This document shows positions 21,601 through 33,385 of a DNA stretch of 64,000 nt, piece after piece. The stretch is from Cafeteria roenbergensis (Eukaryota > Sar > Bigyra > Bicosoecida > Cafeteriaceae), in NCBI GenBank assembly GCA_008330645.1, contig VLTN01000027.1, forward strand, positions 1 to 64,000, in the 5' to 3' direction. Below the pieces are notes generated by a model that ran no database searches, was not told the origin of the DNA, and was given only the letters and a program-made list of their open reading frames with translations. Both the position numbers and the translations under genes were made by a program. Every line of letters starts with the position of its first letter. The first letter of the stretch is position 1.

Positions 21601-23809
21601 ACGAGGGCGTGTCACTGCCCTCCGCTGCGACGAGGCTGGCCGCCGCGTTCGTGGCGTCATCAGCATCCACCATGGATGTCCGCCTCGCCGCTTTGGCAGC
21701 AGCAGCGCTGCCCTTTCCTTGCCCCTGCAGGGCGAGCACTGCGGCAGCGCGCCGAGCCACACGAATACGCGTGAGCTGCGCGGCCCTCGCCTCTTCCTGC
21801 ATTGCCACTCTGGCCGCAAGGACGAGCACGGCTGCCACGTCTCGCGGGAGCTTCCGCCGAACTGCGAGGGCGGCCTCCGCGATTGAGCGGCACCCTGCTG
21901 TAGCCTCCTTGATGTCTGCAAGGAAGGCATAGACGACGGCCGTGGGCGCCGGCACGGTTCCGGGGCCCGAGTGGGACATGCCTCCGGTGTTCACGCACTT
22001 GACGCACCAGCGGTGGCCGTCCGAGGCGCGGTAAAAAGTGTCGCCCCGCCGGATGCGGCCACCGCAGCAATCGCAAGAGAGCACCGGCGGGTCGAACTTG
22101 AGACACTTCTCGCCGCACAGTCCGCACACGGATCCGTGGCAAAAGCCGCACGAATGAGAGGCCTTCCTGGCAGCGTCCTGGTCAGCCTTGGCCTCGTGCC
22201 GCGTGATGGTCCGGTCGAAGTCCTCCCGCATCTTGGTGGCGGTCACGTGCACCTGGTGGGTGGCGGGGTTGTAGCGGATCGCGTTGGCAAAGACCAGACG
22301 GATGTCCGCGGCGAAGCTGTCCGTTGAGGTGTAGCGCAAGGCCTCGAGGCGCTGGCGGATGGTCCCGAGGTCCATGGGGTTGCGCACGATGGTGGGGTAG
22401 TCAGGAATGCCGAGGCGGACAGGGTCCACGGGGCTGTTGAAAACCCCGCCGTTGAGCGGGTTCTCCATCACGCGGGCGAGCAGAGGGCGGAAGCGTCGGG
22501 CAAATACCTCGGCTCGCAGCGCGTGCACGTGGCGAGCGATGGCGGGGGGGTCGAGCCGGGCGAGCGGGGTGAGGGCGACGCTCATGCGGTCGGCGGCGTC
22601 CGCCACCGCGGACGAGGCCGCCTGGCCCGCTCTGCCACCCGTGGAGATGGTGGTGGACACGAGCGTTGGCTGGCGGCCGGTCCGGGCAAGGATGGCAGTC
22701 GTGGTTGTCCCTGTGGCGTCGCATGTAGTGGTGAGAGCCGTCGCTCCGGGAGGCACGGCAGGGCTCGAACTGGGCTCGCCTGGCTTGTCGCTCTCTGACG
22801 GCTTGCGGAGCGACGCAGGGCGCCCCGCCGCCGAACTGGCGGAGCCTGCAGCATCGCTACTGCTGCTCCGCGCGGACCCGGCCGCCGAAGCTGCGGAGCC
22901 ATCCCCAGCCTCCGACGCGTCGCCGGGCAGCTTGCCTCCCGCGGACCCCGACGAGGAGGACGCCGAGGTCGAAGACCCTGAAGACGAGGAAGAGGAGGAC
23001 GCCTTTCCGGGCGACTTGGCTCGACTGCGGCTCTTTCCCTTTCCCCCCGAGGCCGTGCTGCTCGAGCGGGCGCCAGACGCGCTTGACGAGCCCCCTGCCG
23101 TGCCGGCGCCGGCCTTGGTCTTGCCGCGGCCCCGCCCGCGACCGCGGCCTGCCTTAGTCGAGGAAGACGGAGTCGATGACGCGCCAGAGGCCGTGCCTGC
23201 TGCCGGCGAGCCAGCGCCCGCTGCTGCGAGCTTCGCGAGCTTTGCCTTGCCGGAGGCGATGGGTGTCCTGGAGGAGGCACGAGCAGCAGCCTTGGGCGTG
23301 GCCCGAGAGCGGCCCGACGCCCCCGGAGTCTTGCCCGTGGGGAGCGCTGAGGCAGTCGCTGCGGCAGCCGACGCTCTGGCCGGAGACCCTGCTTGCGCGC
23401 CCGCTTTGGCAGCCAGACTCGCCGAGGCGGCCTCAGCACGCCCGCCACCGGGCGCCGCGCCTGTACTGGCGCCCACGTCGCCCGCGTCGTTGGCCACCGC
23501 GGGCGTGCTGCCGCTGTCCTCCGCGCCTGGACCTGGCGAGCTGCTCCTCGACCCTGGCGTCGGAAGCCCTGCGATCAGCCGTGCCCGGTCGCCGCGGGGA
23601 AGCACCAGCTGCTTCGTGCGCTTGAGGCGGTAGAAGTGTGCGCGCAAACTCTGCGGCGTGCGGGTTCTGTGGAAGAACTTGGCGAACCGCTTGTGTATCC
23701 TCGCAAAGTCCGGAGTGCGGTCTTCCAGGGTCAGCTGGATGAGCGCCAGCTCCTCGTCGCGGGTCCAGGGCTCGCGTGACACCACGCGGCCCCGTCGGGT
23801 GCCGGACAT
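15896..23809 (-). CDS. KAT3: p300/CBP-type histone acetyltransferase (KAT11) with SANT, bromodomain, CH2/PHD; no ZZ or TAZ
   Basis: About 2637 residues without a visible intron; the ATG at 23809 (MSGTRRGRV) is preferred over in-frame upstream sequence. Order: SANT/Myb-like (about 17-65, EPWTRDEELALIQLTLEDR); bromodomain (about 440-530, with PDYPTIVRNPMDLGTI and AIRYNP); cysteine-rich CH2 half (about 550-605); PHD (about 1040-1085, WVQCDSCAGWFHQVC); catalytic core from about 1795 (YRQRVVLMFQRIDGVDVC, YLDSVRFMRP, IWACPPQRGDAYIFHRHPP). The core continues as LKDLKKEFFVAHL near 2240 and FDTLRRAKHSSAVIIWHLHNP near 2600. Lys-rich and Glu-rich low-complexity blocks separate these core parts, and long Ser/Ala stretches separate the other domains. 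The family acetylates histones, including H3K18 and H3K27. The gene stops about 25 residues after the core and 270 bp before a convergent gene, leaving no room for ZZ-TAZ. Confidence 0.92.
16654..16718 (-). repeat. (GAG)n microsatellite coding a Glu run
   Basis: About 65 nt of CTC repeats on the plus strand encode an uninterrupted Glu tract in the second insert of the acetyltransferase core. Confidence 0.9.
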
Positions 23810-25011
23810 TGCTTCCCAGCCTGCGAACGCACGTGGCAGACGAAAAGGACGAAGAAGAAAAAAACAGACTGTCAAAAGACGCAAGCAGGCCGGACGCTGG
23901 TTCAAACACGGTCGGGTGAGCTGGCGGGTGCCAGGCGCGGCAATTCCCGCAGCACGGGGCGCAGGTGGCAGCCCTTGGCCGCAAAGGCGCTGCTGGGGGC
24001 GGCACGGCGCGAAAGGAGGGGCGGCGGGGAGCGCCAGGGCGCGGCGGGAACGATGGCCCGCAGACGAGAGGGTTCTTGCAAGGAACGCGGGCGCCCTGCT
24101 GCCCGCAGGCGAGCCCGCCCGGCCCGGACACCGTCGCTTCGCGCACTACGCAGCGACTTGGGGCCACAGCAGGGGGAGCCCCGGCCGCGCTCCGCCCAGG
24201 GGGCGCGGGGAGGCGCAGCGCGGCCGAACGGACTCGAGCCGGACCTGAACTCGATCGCAGCAACTTTCTCCCAACGCCTCGTTCGTCAGCGCGGCGAGCA
24301 TCATTCCCGGCGCCTGCGATCGCCCCCCGCGCGCGGCCCCGCTCCCCGCTCCTCCCGGCCTCCTCGGCAAACGCGCCGCCCGGGCTGCGCCCGGGACCGC
24401 GGGCGGCTTGGGCGGGCGGGGGGAGGGCCGGGCCGGCGAGCCAAGCCCTCGCGGCTGCGCGCCTGTCCTCCTCTCGCTGCTCGCGCGCCGTCTGGCGCCC
24501 GCGCAAACCAACGTGGCCACAGTGCCCTCCCCGGGCCGCCCGCGCGCCCCCGGGGCAGCACGCGGGGCAGGGTGCGGCCGGAGGAGGGGAGACGGGGAGG
24601 GGCCAGCCGGCGCGGGCGGCGGGGCGGGCGCCGATGGGGCTCGGGCGCGCAGGCGCGCCGGGAGCAGTCGGGCACTTGCGTTCGCGGCGCGGATCATCTG
24701 CCCAAACTGACGGCCCTTGGCATGCGGGCGTGCGCTTGCGTCTCCGGCGCGTTGCGGGCGGCCCGATGGGATCATCCCTGCGATTGCCGCAACAGGGCGA
24801 GGCGGCGCGCCGGCCTCACCTTTTGGGGGGGGGGAAAAGCGCCCCGGGTGTTTGAGCGCAGTCGCCGCCACGCACAACTGCGGCAGAGCCTGCGACGCAT
24901 TGCCGCCGGGCCGCGCCCGCGCGCGCCCTGCGCGCCGCCGCCGGCCCCCTGGCGCGGACCGCGCGGCTCCCGGTGCCCAGCCTCGCCCGGGGCGCGGGCA
25001 GCGGACCGCCG
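23810..25011. other. Spacer between acetyltransferase 5' end and REV7 3' end
   Basis: 1.2 kb of extremely GC-rich sequence. Frames are open on both strands because stops are rare, but none gives recognisable protein. Presumably the acetyltransferase promoter and 5' UTR and the REV7 3' UTR. Confidence 0.5.
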
Positions 25012-26323
25012 CTACCCGCGGCCGAGCCAGGAGACTGCCACGCGGACGCGCCCCGCCTCGACGACTTTGAGGGGCCGAAGCAGCGGGACGGCCGGGTCGG
25101 CAGAGCCGGGCACGAGAGACACCTCCGGGTCGCGAGGCCCTGCGCGCAGCCAGAGCGCCTCTGTGAGTGCGGGGCCGCTTGCGGGGACCGGGGCGGCCCC
25201 GCCCGGCCCTGGGGCCTGCGCCGCAAGCCGCCCCTCGGCCAGGGCCTGCCGCGCCACGCGGGAGGCGCCGGCGCCGAGCTCGCGGTCGGCCGGCCGGTCG
25301 CACACGAGTGCAACCGTGAACGAGTCGACGCCGCGGTGCGCCTCAAGCGCGGGCACCAGCGTCCCAAGGAGCGAAATCTTGGTGAGGGCTCCGCCAAAGA
25401 GCATTGTCGCTTCGTCCAGGGTCACAGGGACGGCCGGGTCGAGGGCAGCGTCGACTGCGAAGCCGTACTGCTCCACTGCAACGCCTTCGGCGTCCAGGAG
25501 CACCAAGTGCACCTCCCGGACCCCGCCTTTGGCGATGGCCTCGCGCGCAGAGCTCAGCGTGTCCCCGATCAGGGCGGTGACGCCGGGGTGTCGGCTCACG
25601 TACACAGGCGCCCCAAACTGCTTGCGGCGCTCAAAGGTTGCCGCCGGGTAGACACTCCGGGCATGCCTGCGCGCACGGCGCGGGGCGCGCAAGAGCTTCA
25701 CGGCGTTGATCGGCCCGCAGTGGCACGCACGCGCGGCATCCGCAAAATGTCGGCGCGGGTTCGGGGGGCGCCTTGCGGAGCGGCTCGCGCGCGCGGCGGC
25801 GGGGGGGGGGCAGGCTGCTTGCAGGGAAACGGAGTTCTTGCAAGCTGACCCGGCGGAAACGCGCGCCGTCTGCGCCCGAACCTCGGGGAGGCCCGCTGCT
25901 CACAGGATGGCATGGCATGCGGCCTCGACAAACGCCACGATCACGCCTGCCGCGTCTGCACGGGTCGCGAGAGGCTTGCGGGGCGGGGGCGGGGGGAAGA
26001 AAGGGAGCGGCGTTGGCCTCAGGCACTTGTTGTGTGCAAGAGGAAGGCGCGCCGCTCGCGCCGCCCGGAGCAGCGCCAGCGACCCCTCAGCGGGGCGACG
26101 GAGGCACGGACTGGGTCAAGAAATATCGTTCGAGGGACGAGGTGCGCGCGCTAACAGCGAGGCCAGCCCGAGACGCGCCGCCGCTGAGCAGCGGCTTGGG
26201 CCGCAGCAGTTGCTTCGGCGGTATTCGGCGGCTCACGGCCCCGGCACCGCGGAGCGCGACGTGGTCCCGCATGGCGGGGGTACTCCAATCACAACCACAC
26301 ACGAACTCACCGGAGCCAGCCAT
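25012..26323 (-). CDS. MAD2L2: REV7/MAD2L2 HORMA-domain protein, three exons with a 13-nt first coding exon
   Basis: Exon 1 is 26323-26311 (ATGGCTGGCTCCG), exon 2 25955-25904, exon 3 25666-25012. The introns are GTGAGT...GTGCAG and GTGAGC...GCGCAG. The phases match exactly and the product is 239 residues. The joined start reads MAGSDAAGVIVAFVEAACHA followed by ILHARSVYP, which aligns with the first HORMA helix of REV7. ATFERRKQFGAPVYVSRHP, GDTLSSAREAI and VREVHLVLLDAEG follow, and the safety-belt end LLRPLKVVEAGRVRV is near the C-terminus. REV7 is the adaptor of DNA polymerase zeta, joining REV3 and REV1 in translesion synthesis, and in animals also acts in shieldin. A 40-residue Ala/Pro-rich loop before the last strands is longer than in animals. 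Confidence 0.85.
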
Positions 26324-28329
26324 GAAAGCGCCCTTGCGGGTGCGCTTCAGGCGGGAGAAGGCGCCTAACCGGAATCCCGGCCTGGCGGGCCGAGCAGCCT
26401 TCGCAGGGCACGTGAGTCGCGAAGCGACCGGCACCAGGCGCAAGGAACGGTGGCTGGGGGGGCTCCCCCGCCAGTCCGCGCGCGGGCACTGGCGCCTTTG
26501 GCGGGTGCGCACACCAGCCGCAAATGCCAGGACCGCATTCTGACGATCGACGTCCCGCTCTTGGATGACGTGGCTGGCTGCGCCGGCTCAGCGTCCGACC
26601 CATTGCACCCGCTGCGTCGGCACACGACAGCGCCAAGCGCACGACGAGCTCCTGCTTCCAACGATGCCCGCCAAAGAGGATCCCCCGTGGGCAGGCGCTC
26701 AGCGGCGCATTGAGAGGTTGGCGGAGTGCAGCAGTTGCCGGGCCAGCATCAACGCTTGGCAGGAGCAAGGACGGGCGGGCGGGCTGCGCGAGGCGCACTG
26801 CGGAGCGGGGGTGGCCAGGTTGCAGCACGGCCCACGAGCTCGGGGCTCGCGCGGCGTGCCTCTCCGGAGCCGTGCGGTGCGTGCTCACGACCTACAACAC
26901 TGCCGCCAAGCCGACAGAGCTGCGAGCGCAACGGGCGGAGCGCAGCGAGCTCTGGGCCCGTTCCCGCTGCCGCCCCAGCACCGAGCACGGTGTCCCTCCC
27001 GCAAGGGCTGGGACTCCGCCGCTGTGTGGGGCCGCCCTGTCCAGTAAGCGGCCAAGGAAATTGCTGGCAGAGCGGCCGTCCGGCGGCGCCGCACGCGCGC
27101 CCGGGCGGCAAGAGCAGGCGTCTCCTCGAGCGCCCGGACGGATGTGTGGGCGGGTGGAACATGCTGCCCGCGGCACGGCGAGCGGGCCTCGTTTCAGCGG
27201 CCCGGCCGAACCCAGTTGCCGTGGTCGCTCTTGCTGTCCCCCTCTGCCAAATAGACGCATTTGCCTTCGTCTCAGCGAATCACTTGGCTGCTGGACGCGC
27301 GCCCGCTGCCCAACGCGGGGAACAGGGCGGCCCACCCCGGTCGCTCCTGGGGCCGTAAAACAGCTTGGGCGAGCCCTGCGAGTCCTCAGCCGCCCCGTGC
27401 AGGCGAGGGCGGGCCCGCAACCGCGCGGTCGAGGCCCAGCTCTCGCGCGCAATGCGGGCGGGCTCCTCCTCCGGCGCCGCGGCCTGCGCCCCGGCCGCCC
27501 CATCTCGCGCAGCCAGTGGTGCACACTCCCAGCAACGTCGTGCCCTGGCAGATTCTGCAGGGAGCATCCCGGCGGGGCGCAGTGACGCCGCTGCGTGCCG
27601 GCGCACGAGTGGCCGACGAGATCCCTCGTGCCCGGCGGACGCCGCCAGACCAAGGAGCGCCGCAACTCCGGTGGAGCTATCAACGGACGCGGCATGCTCG
27701 ACCCTCGCTGCCGCTGGGCCGTCTGGATCCAGGAGAAGCCGCCGCTTGCAGGAGGCCCGGCCGCCGACGGTGAGAGCAGCACGTTTGCTGCAACAGGCGC
27801 CAAGTTGTTCGCGTCCCGCGTCTGCCCACGGCGCGGCAGTCCTGCCTGGGTATCGTCAGTGGGCTGGAGGGGGCGACGGGCGGCGGGGAAGCACCGCACT
27901 AGGGCCATCTTCTTGCCGGCGCATTGTCGCCTCGTCCAGCTCGGCTTGGCCGGGCAGGAGGGGGGGGGGGGGGGGGGTGATCACAAGGGATGCCGGCGGC
28001 CTTGCGCGCCGCAGAGGTTTTCCCAGAGACTGCTGTCGAGTGCGCCGGGCACCAGCCGCTGGGTGAACTGCGGGCGCTGGGCGGGAGCAAGATTGGCTCC
28101 GGCTGGCGTTCCCCGGAAGCCCTCGCGGTTGTGGCGCGCTGCGGGACGCTTGTGGGCGTTGCCGCGAAGGGGGAAGAATGCTCGCGGCCCAAGTACTGGA
28201 GCCTGGGTCGCGCCGCCAGGCTGCCGCGGGCCGTGTTCTCTTTAGAACGCGCGAGGACTCTGTGCACGCGAAAGCGCCTGAAGTGCCATTTCCGCCGGCC
28301 CCGCCCTGCCAACCCCCGCTCGCTACTTT
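26324..28329. other. 2 kb without a recognised gene
   Basis: Lies between the divergent REV7 start and the large plus-strand gene. It probably contains the REV7 promoter and the missing 5' exon(s) of the downstream gene. One candidate exon is an ATG at about 27693 (MLDPRCRWAVWIQEKPPLAG) followed by a GGTGAGAGC donor near 27769. This could not be joined with confidence. No RNA gene seen. Confidence 0.4.
27960..27977. repeat. Poly-G run of about 18
   Basis: Uninterrupted G run followed by TGATCACAAGG. Length may be unstable or miscalled. Confidence 0.85.
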
Positions 28330-31300
28330 GTGATCCTACCCGCCGCCTCTGCGCAGGACGAGGCGCTCGCGCGGCTGGCGGACTGGGCGCCGATGGGCCA
28401 CCGGCTCTCGATCGGTTTCCGGCCGAACCGCGGCTCAGACCTCGGAATGCTCGAGCGCGGAAAGGGGATGGGGTTCGCTGGCTGGCTCTTCTGGGCAAGC
28501 ACAGAGGCCAAGTACTTCGCAACCGTGCCCCCCTCGGCCACAGAGGCCCTGGAGCAGCTGGTGGCCGCGGAAGGGGATTCCGATCCTGCCGGCGACGCCG
28601 GGGACTGGAGCTCGGACTCGGACGCCAACGAGCAATCGGAGCCCCCTCTTGCGCCTCCCGGGCCGAGCGAGGGGCACGCCAGTGGTGCCCTGCCTTCGTC
28701 GTCGCCCAGTACTCGCGCTGGGCCTCCCAGCCCGGAAGCGGGTCGAAGCTCGTCGTCGCCGGCCAGCGCAACGCCAGCCGCTTTGCTCGCCGAGGCGGCC
28801 CCAGCGCCGCCCGTCGCTCCCGGCGCCGCCATCAACCCAGGTGTCGGCGCGCGGGCCCCCAAGCGCCCCCGCTCCACGAGCCCGGCCTCGCCCTCGTCGC
28901 CAAGCACTTCCTCCGCCCCCTCAGCCGCCAACGCTCCCGAGGACGCCGCAGCGAGCGAGGCCTCATCACGTTCCCAAGCCGCGCAGTCTCATGGCTCTGC
29001 TGGACGGACCCTTGTCGAGACCGAAGAGGCAGAGCTCCTGGACAAGGCCAAGCGACTGCGTCGCTCCAACGCCGCCAAGGTCAGCAAGCTGCTGAGCGCG
29101 GCGCGCTCCGAGGCCCTGGTGGCGGAGTCCGGCCTTCCCGCCGCGTGGCGCGACGCCGCAACCCTCACGGAGCGGTCCTTCCTTGCCCTGGTTGCCCCTC
29201 ACGTCAGGGAGGCCAGGCAGGCGCGGCGCCGTCGGCGCCTCGGCGGCGCCAGTGCCGCCGTCGCTTACTCCCGCGCCCTGTCGCCGTCGGCTCGTCTCCC
29301 TGCCCTGCCCCCTGCGCCCTCTCGGGGGCTGGTCCCTTCGCCCCGCCAGCCCTCGCCGCCCTCCCTCCCGGTTCCCCCTCGTGCCGCCCGTCCAATGTCC
29401 CTCGACCTTCCGAGCCTGTGCGAGGACGAGGACGACCTCGCCGCGATGCTCGACTCCCCAGTGGTCGCTCCCCCTGCGGCGAGCGGCCCCGCGTCAGCAC
29501 CGTCCGTGCCAGACGCGTCACGCGGGCTATCGTCTGGAGGCCAGATCGGGCCCTGTGGCGCGCCGGCCCGCGGCCAGGCGACTCCGCGATTGCAGGTCGC
29601 GAGGTCGTCCCGCTGGACATGCCCGGCGTCTTGGGACAGCGGCGACATTCCCGCGGCCATCGCTGCTGCGTCCTCCATCGGCGGCCTGGCGGCCCGCGAC
29701 GGAGCCCTTGTTGCGCTGCGGGCGGTTCCCTCCAGCCAGTCGGCCCTTGCCACGGCGGCCCCTGCGCCCAGCCAGGCTGCCTCCTCCTCCTCCTCCTCCT
29801 CCTCCTCCTCCTCCTCCTCCTCCTCAGCGACTGCAGCAGAGCTTGCCAGTGGTGCCCATGCCGCGGCGGGGGACGCAGCCACCACAGGCAGCGGCAAGGG
29901 GAGCGGTCTCGCCAGCGGTGCACGGCCAGTGCGCTCCCAGTCGCAGCTGTCCTCTGCATTGCCTGGAACGTCGGCGAACGCAGCGGGTGGGCGCGTTGCC
30001 GGCAGGGGGGCAGCTTTGAGCGCGGAAGTCAGCGGGCCGGCGTCTCGCCCCGCTGATACCGACGCCAACGGGCTGCATGCGAGCGCGCACCCCTCACCGT
30101 GGGACCTTCTCGACGACTGCGCTGCCGGGTCGCCGGCAGCTGCTCGGCGCCGCGGGTGCGACAGTCGGGCGCTGGCAGACAGCCAGCAGGGCCGACGGTG
30201 TCGGCTGCCGCGCCACACGGAGTCGGCATGGTCAGGCGCCGCGGCTTCCGCCGCTGCTGAGCCGGTCCGACCCTCGCCCAGTCTGCTTGCCAGGGCGTCG
30301 TCTATCGGCTCCATGGGACAGCGGTTTCGCCTGCGGGACGCCTTGCGCGCCTCTGCGGGCCTGGACGACGCCAGCGTCCTCGGCTCGCTAGGGGCCGACC
30401 TCCCGGGGGAGCCCGGGGCACCCCTGGCCGCCCCTCGCCTGTGGCAGCGTCTTCACGCTGTGCGCCCGCTGGAGTCGCTGGAGGACAACGGGATTCTGCC
30501 AGTCGGCGTCGTTGCGGCGGCGAGGGCATCCGGCGGCGTCGCTGCACCTGCCTCCATTGCTGCTCTTGCTCAGAGGCGAGCAACGTGGCTTGCGGCCGGA
30601 GGCGTGCCGCCGTCGTCCTCGTCTCCGTCCCCGCCATCTGGCGCCCGGGCGACCGCGGCCTCCGCCGTCCGGCGTTCCTGTCCTCCCCCGCCACCCGTGT
30701 CCCAGGCAGAGCTTGACGAGCTGGAGCGACGGGCCGCAGCCAGGCTCGGCGCGGCCAGCTCTCGCGCTCCTTCGCCACAGCCAGCGCAGCAGCCGCAGCG
30801 GGGGTCCCCCTCCGGGGAAGGCGTCGCCGCAGCTCGTCCGGCTCGTCCGCCTTGCCTCGGCTCCTGCACCGCGCCCACCGCCGACGAGCAGGGCTCACGC
30901 ACCAGCCAGCTCCTCCGGCTCGTCACTCGCGCCACGCTGCTTGTGGCGCCCTCGGCTGTCAGGGCGACGCAGGGCGCTCCCACGGGCTGGTCCGACAGAG
31001 CGACGGCCATGGCCGCCGCAGCAGCACCGCCGACCCAACTGCAGCCGCCAAGGGCACCCCTCTTGGCCGAGGAGGATGTTCCCTCCGGCATCGTCACGCT
31101 GAGCGAAGATGCTGCGGCAGAGCTGGCGCGGCGTCTCGCCGAGCGCAACAGCCTCACCGACGGGGGCGAGTCCGGCGCCTCCCAGGCAACAGAGCGCCGT
31201 CGTCGGCGCGAGCGCATGCTCAAGGCATCGCTCGGGCTGGCGCTGTCGCCTCCTCCCCCTCCGCAGTCCCCCGACGCGCAAGCCGCGGACGGCCAGCCAG

Positions 31301-32257
31301 CAGACAAGGCCCCTGCCGCAGCCGCCACGGCCGACGCCCCGACGTCCAACTCCGCGGAGCCGGTGGCTCTGCCTGTAGCAGCCCCCGTGCCCTCGTCCGC
31401 CGCTTCGACCGCGGCCCGGCCCAGGCGCAGCCGCAAGGCGTCAAAGCGAACAGTCCCTCGCCACGGGGGCGAAGGCGCCCTGCCGACTCAGCGCGATGCA
31501 GGGGCCGCAACGGGAACCTGGCACGCCGGGTGCGGCGCTCACTTCCGCAGGGGCATGGCCTTGGCAGTGGGGGGCACGGGCGTGGGCCGCGTGGACAGGG
31601 GCGGAACCGGCAGCGGCAGCGGCAGCGGCAGCGGCAGCGGCACCACCAGCGGCACCACCAGCGGCGGCGGTGACGGTGCTCTGTCGCCGGAGCTCGAGGC
31701 CGATTTGGCGTGGTTCGCTGCCGTGTGTCCCGTCGGCGGCAGGGTCGAGTGTCTGGACCAGGAGGGCTGCTGGTGCCCCGGCCGCATCATTGGGGAAGCC
31801 AGGCCAGGCGGGGGCGCGCGCGCGTGGGCCCGCGTCGCGTTCGAGGGCTGGGGCCCGGAGTTCGTCGAGTGGGTGCGCGTCCCGCCCATGCACCCTGACG
31901 GCCGCCCGCTCTCCTGGACCCGAGCTGCATCGCTGGTGGAGCGAGAGGGCGCGGCGGCGGCGGCATGCGCCTCCTCCCTGCGACTGCAATCCGACGCTGT
32001 GACGTCGGAGCGCGAGCGAGGACCCGTCCACCGGGCCCTCCTTCGAGAGCACGCGTCAAGGCCAATGGGGCGCAGTACAGCAGCAGGCGCAACTGCGACT
32101 CCAACTGCCCTTTCATCCCCGGGCGCTCCAAGCGCGCTGGCTGCACCGGCAGGGCCCCACCGGGAGCTGTCCATTCCAGATGGCGACCTTGCCGCAGAGC
32201 TGGAGGCTGTGCCAGCGTGCGAGGCCACATCCAATGCGGCCCTGCCTGCCAACCCCG

Positions 32258-32315
<58 letters not shown>

Positions 32316-32976
32316 CACTGGCGTGGCCAAGGCCGAGCCTGCCGCTCCCGCGTCGCTTCCCCCGAGCCTGGCTGATCCGCTCTTGCGCTTAACACTGTCC
32401 CCCGGAGGCATGTCGACCCCCCCGCCCGGCTCGCAGTCGCCGCATCTGCTCTCGAACTTGTCCCCTGCCGGCGGCTTCCTGTCCTCGATGCCTGCTGACC
32501 CCCTGGCGTCCGCCGCTGCGGCTGAGGCCGGGCAGCTCTCGCCAAAGGCAGAGCATGTGTCGGCCCTGGACTCCGCCGGCCTTGGCAGCGCGTCGCCTCT
32601 CAGCGCTCTCGGCAGTGCGCCGCGAACCACCTCCTCGCTCAACGGTCGCCGCCGGCAGCCACGCCGCGAGGCCAAGACTCAAGCCAACATCACCACGGCC
32701 GCCGCCCTCGCCCCGCCTGCGACCCGCCGCAGAGCACCGCAGCCCAAGCCGACCAGGGCGGCGACTTCGGAGCAGCGCAAGACCACTCCGCCACTGGCCG
32801 ACTTCCGCGGGCCCCTGACTGAGGCGGACAGGGAGTTCGAGTGCTTGCGCCTTCCACCTCGCGTGCCTGCGCTGCAGGCCTTGACACCGCAGCAGGCCTC
32901 CGACCAGTCCGTAAATCGCCCCTTCCTTCGCCTCGCCCCGCCTGGCACTTTCGTGGAGGCGCAAGTCGCGCCATAG
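28330..32976 (+). CDS. Large Ser/Ala-rich protein with a Tudor/chromo-barrel-like domain (5' exon missing)
   Basis: The open frame covers about 1548 residues, but no ATG fits the start. The sequence CCTCTGCGCAG before GACGAGGCGCTC (about 28361) looks like a splice acceptor, so an upstream exon is expected. The first visible block has GHRLSIGFRPNRGSDLG and GFAGWLFWASTEAKYFA, an unrecognised compact region. Most of the rest is disordered, with Ser runs coded by TCC and TCG repeats. At about residues 1130-1190 is VGGRVECLDQEGCWCPGRII followed by VAFEGWGPEFVEWVRV, the pattern of Tudor-knot, chromo-barrel or MBT-like folds that bind methylated lysine or nucleic acid. The end has Arg/Lys-rich segments. 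A chromatin or RNA role is plausible; no family was identified. Confidence 0.65.
29781..29825 (+). repeat. (TCC)n microsatellite coding Ser
   Basis: About fifteen TCC units in the large Ser-rich gene. Confidence 0.9.
32259..32316 (+). repeat. (TCGTCC)n microsatellite coding Ser
   Basis: Hexamer repeat of alternating TCG and TCC serine codons, about 58 nt. Confidence 0.9.
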
Positions 32977-33385
32977 CGCGGCCCTGCCCCATTGCGGGCC
33001 AGCTTCCCGCTGCCCTTTGAATCCCGAGCATCGGGCTCGAGGCGTCCCTTTGTCTGCCGCTTCCCCTCTCGCGCCGCGTTCTGGCCATGTGCCGGCCGCT
33101 GCCCCACTGCAATTCGTGCGTGTCATGGCTGGCGCGCCTCTGCAAATCTGTGGGAAGCGTGTGCGCTGCGCTCAAGCGCTCGTGTGCATCGCCAGAACCG
33201 GGCGCCGCGCGTCACTCTGGCCTCCACATCGCCCAAGACGATCGCATAGACACGCAAACACACACGCAGTCGCAGGCGTGCGCGCGCGCGAGCGGGTCCC
33301 GTCGACGCCAGAGCGCGGTGCTGGGAGGCTGGCGCCGCGATCACAAGGCGGCCTCTCACCGAGCGGGACAGTGAATGTCGCTCCA
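32977..33385. other. Convergent 3' spacer, nothing seen
   Basis: 409 bp between two converging genes, with CACACA-rich and GCGCGC-rich short tracts. No poly(A) signal identified. Confidence 0.5.

Noticed and set aside
23975-25651. Open plus-strand frame of about 558 codons opposite REV7
   Set aside because: Arg/Ala/Gly-rich composition from GC-rich DNA with few stops; no recognisable domain; it overlaps a well-supported REV7 exon on the other strand.
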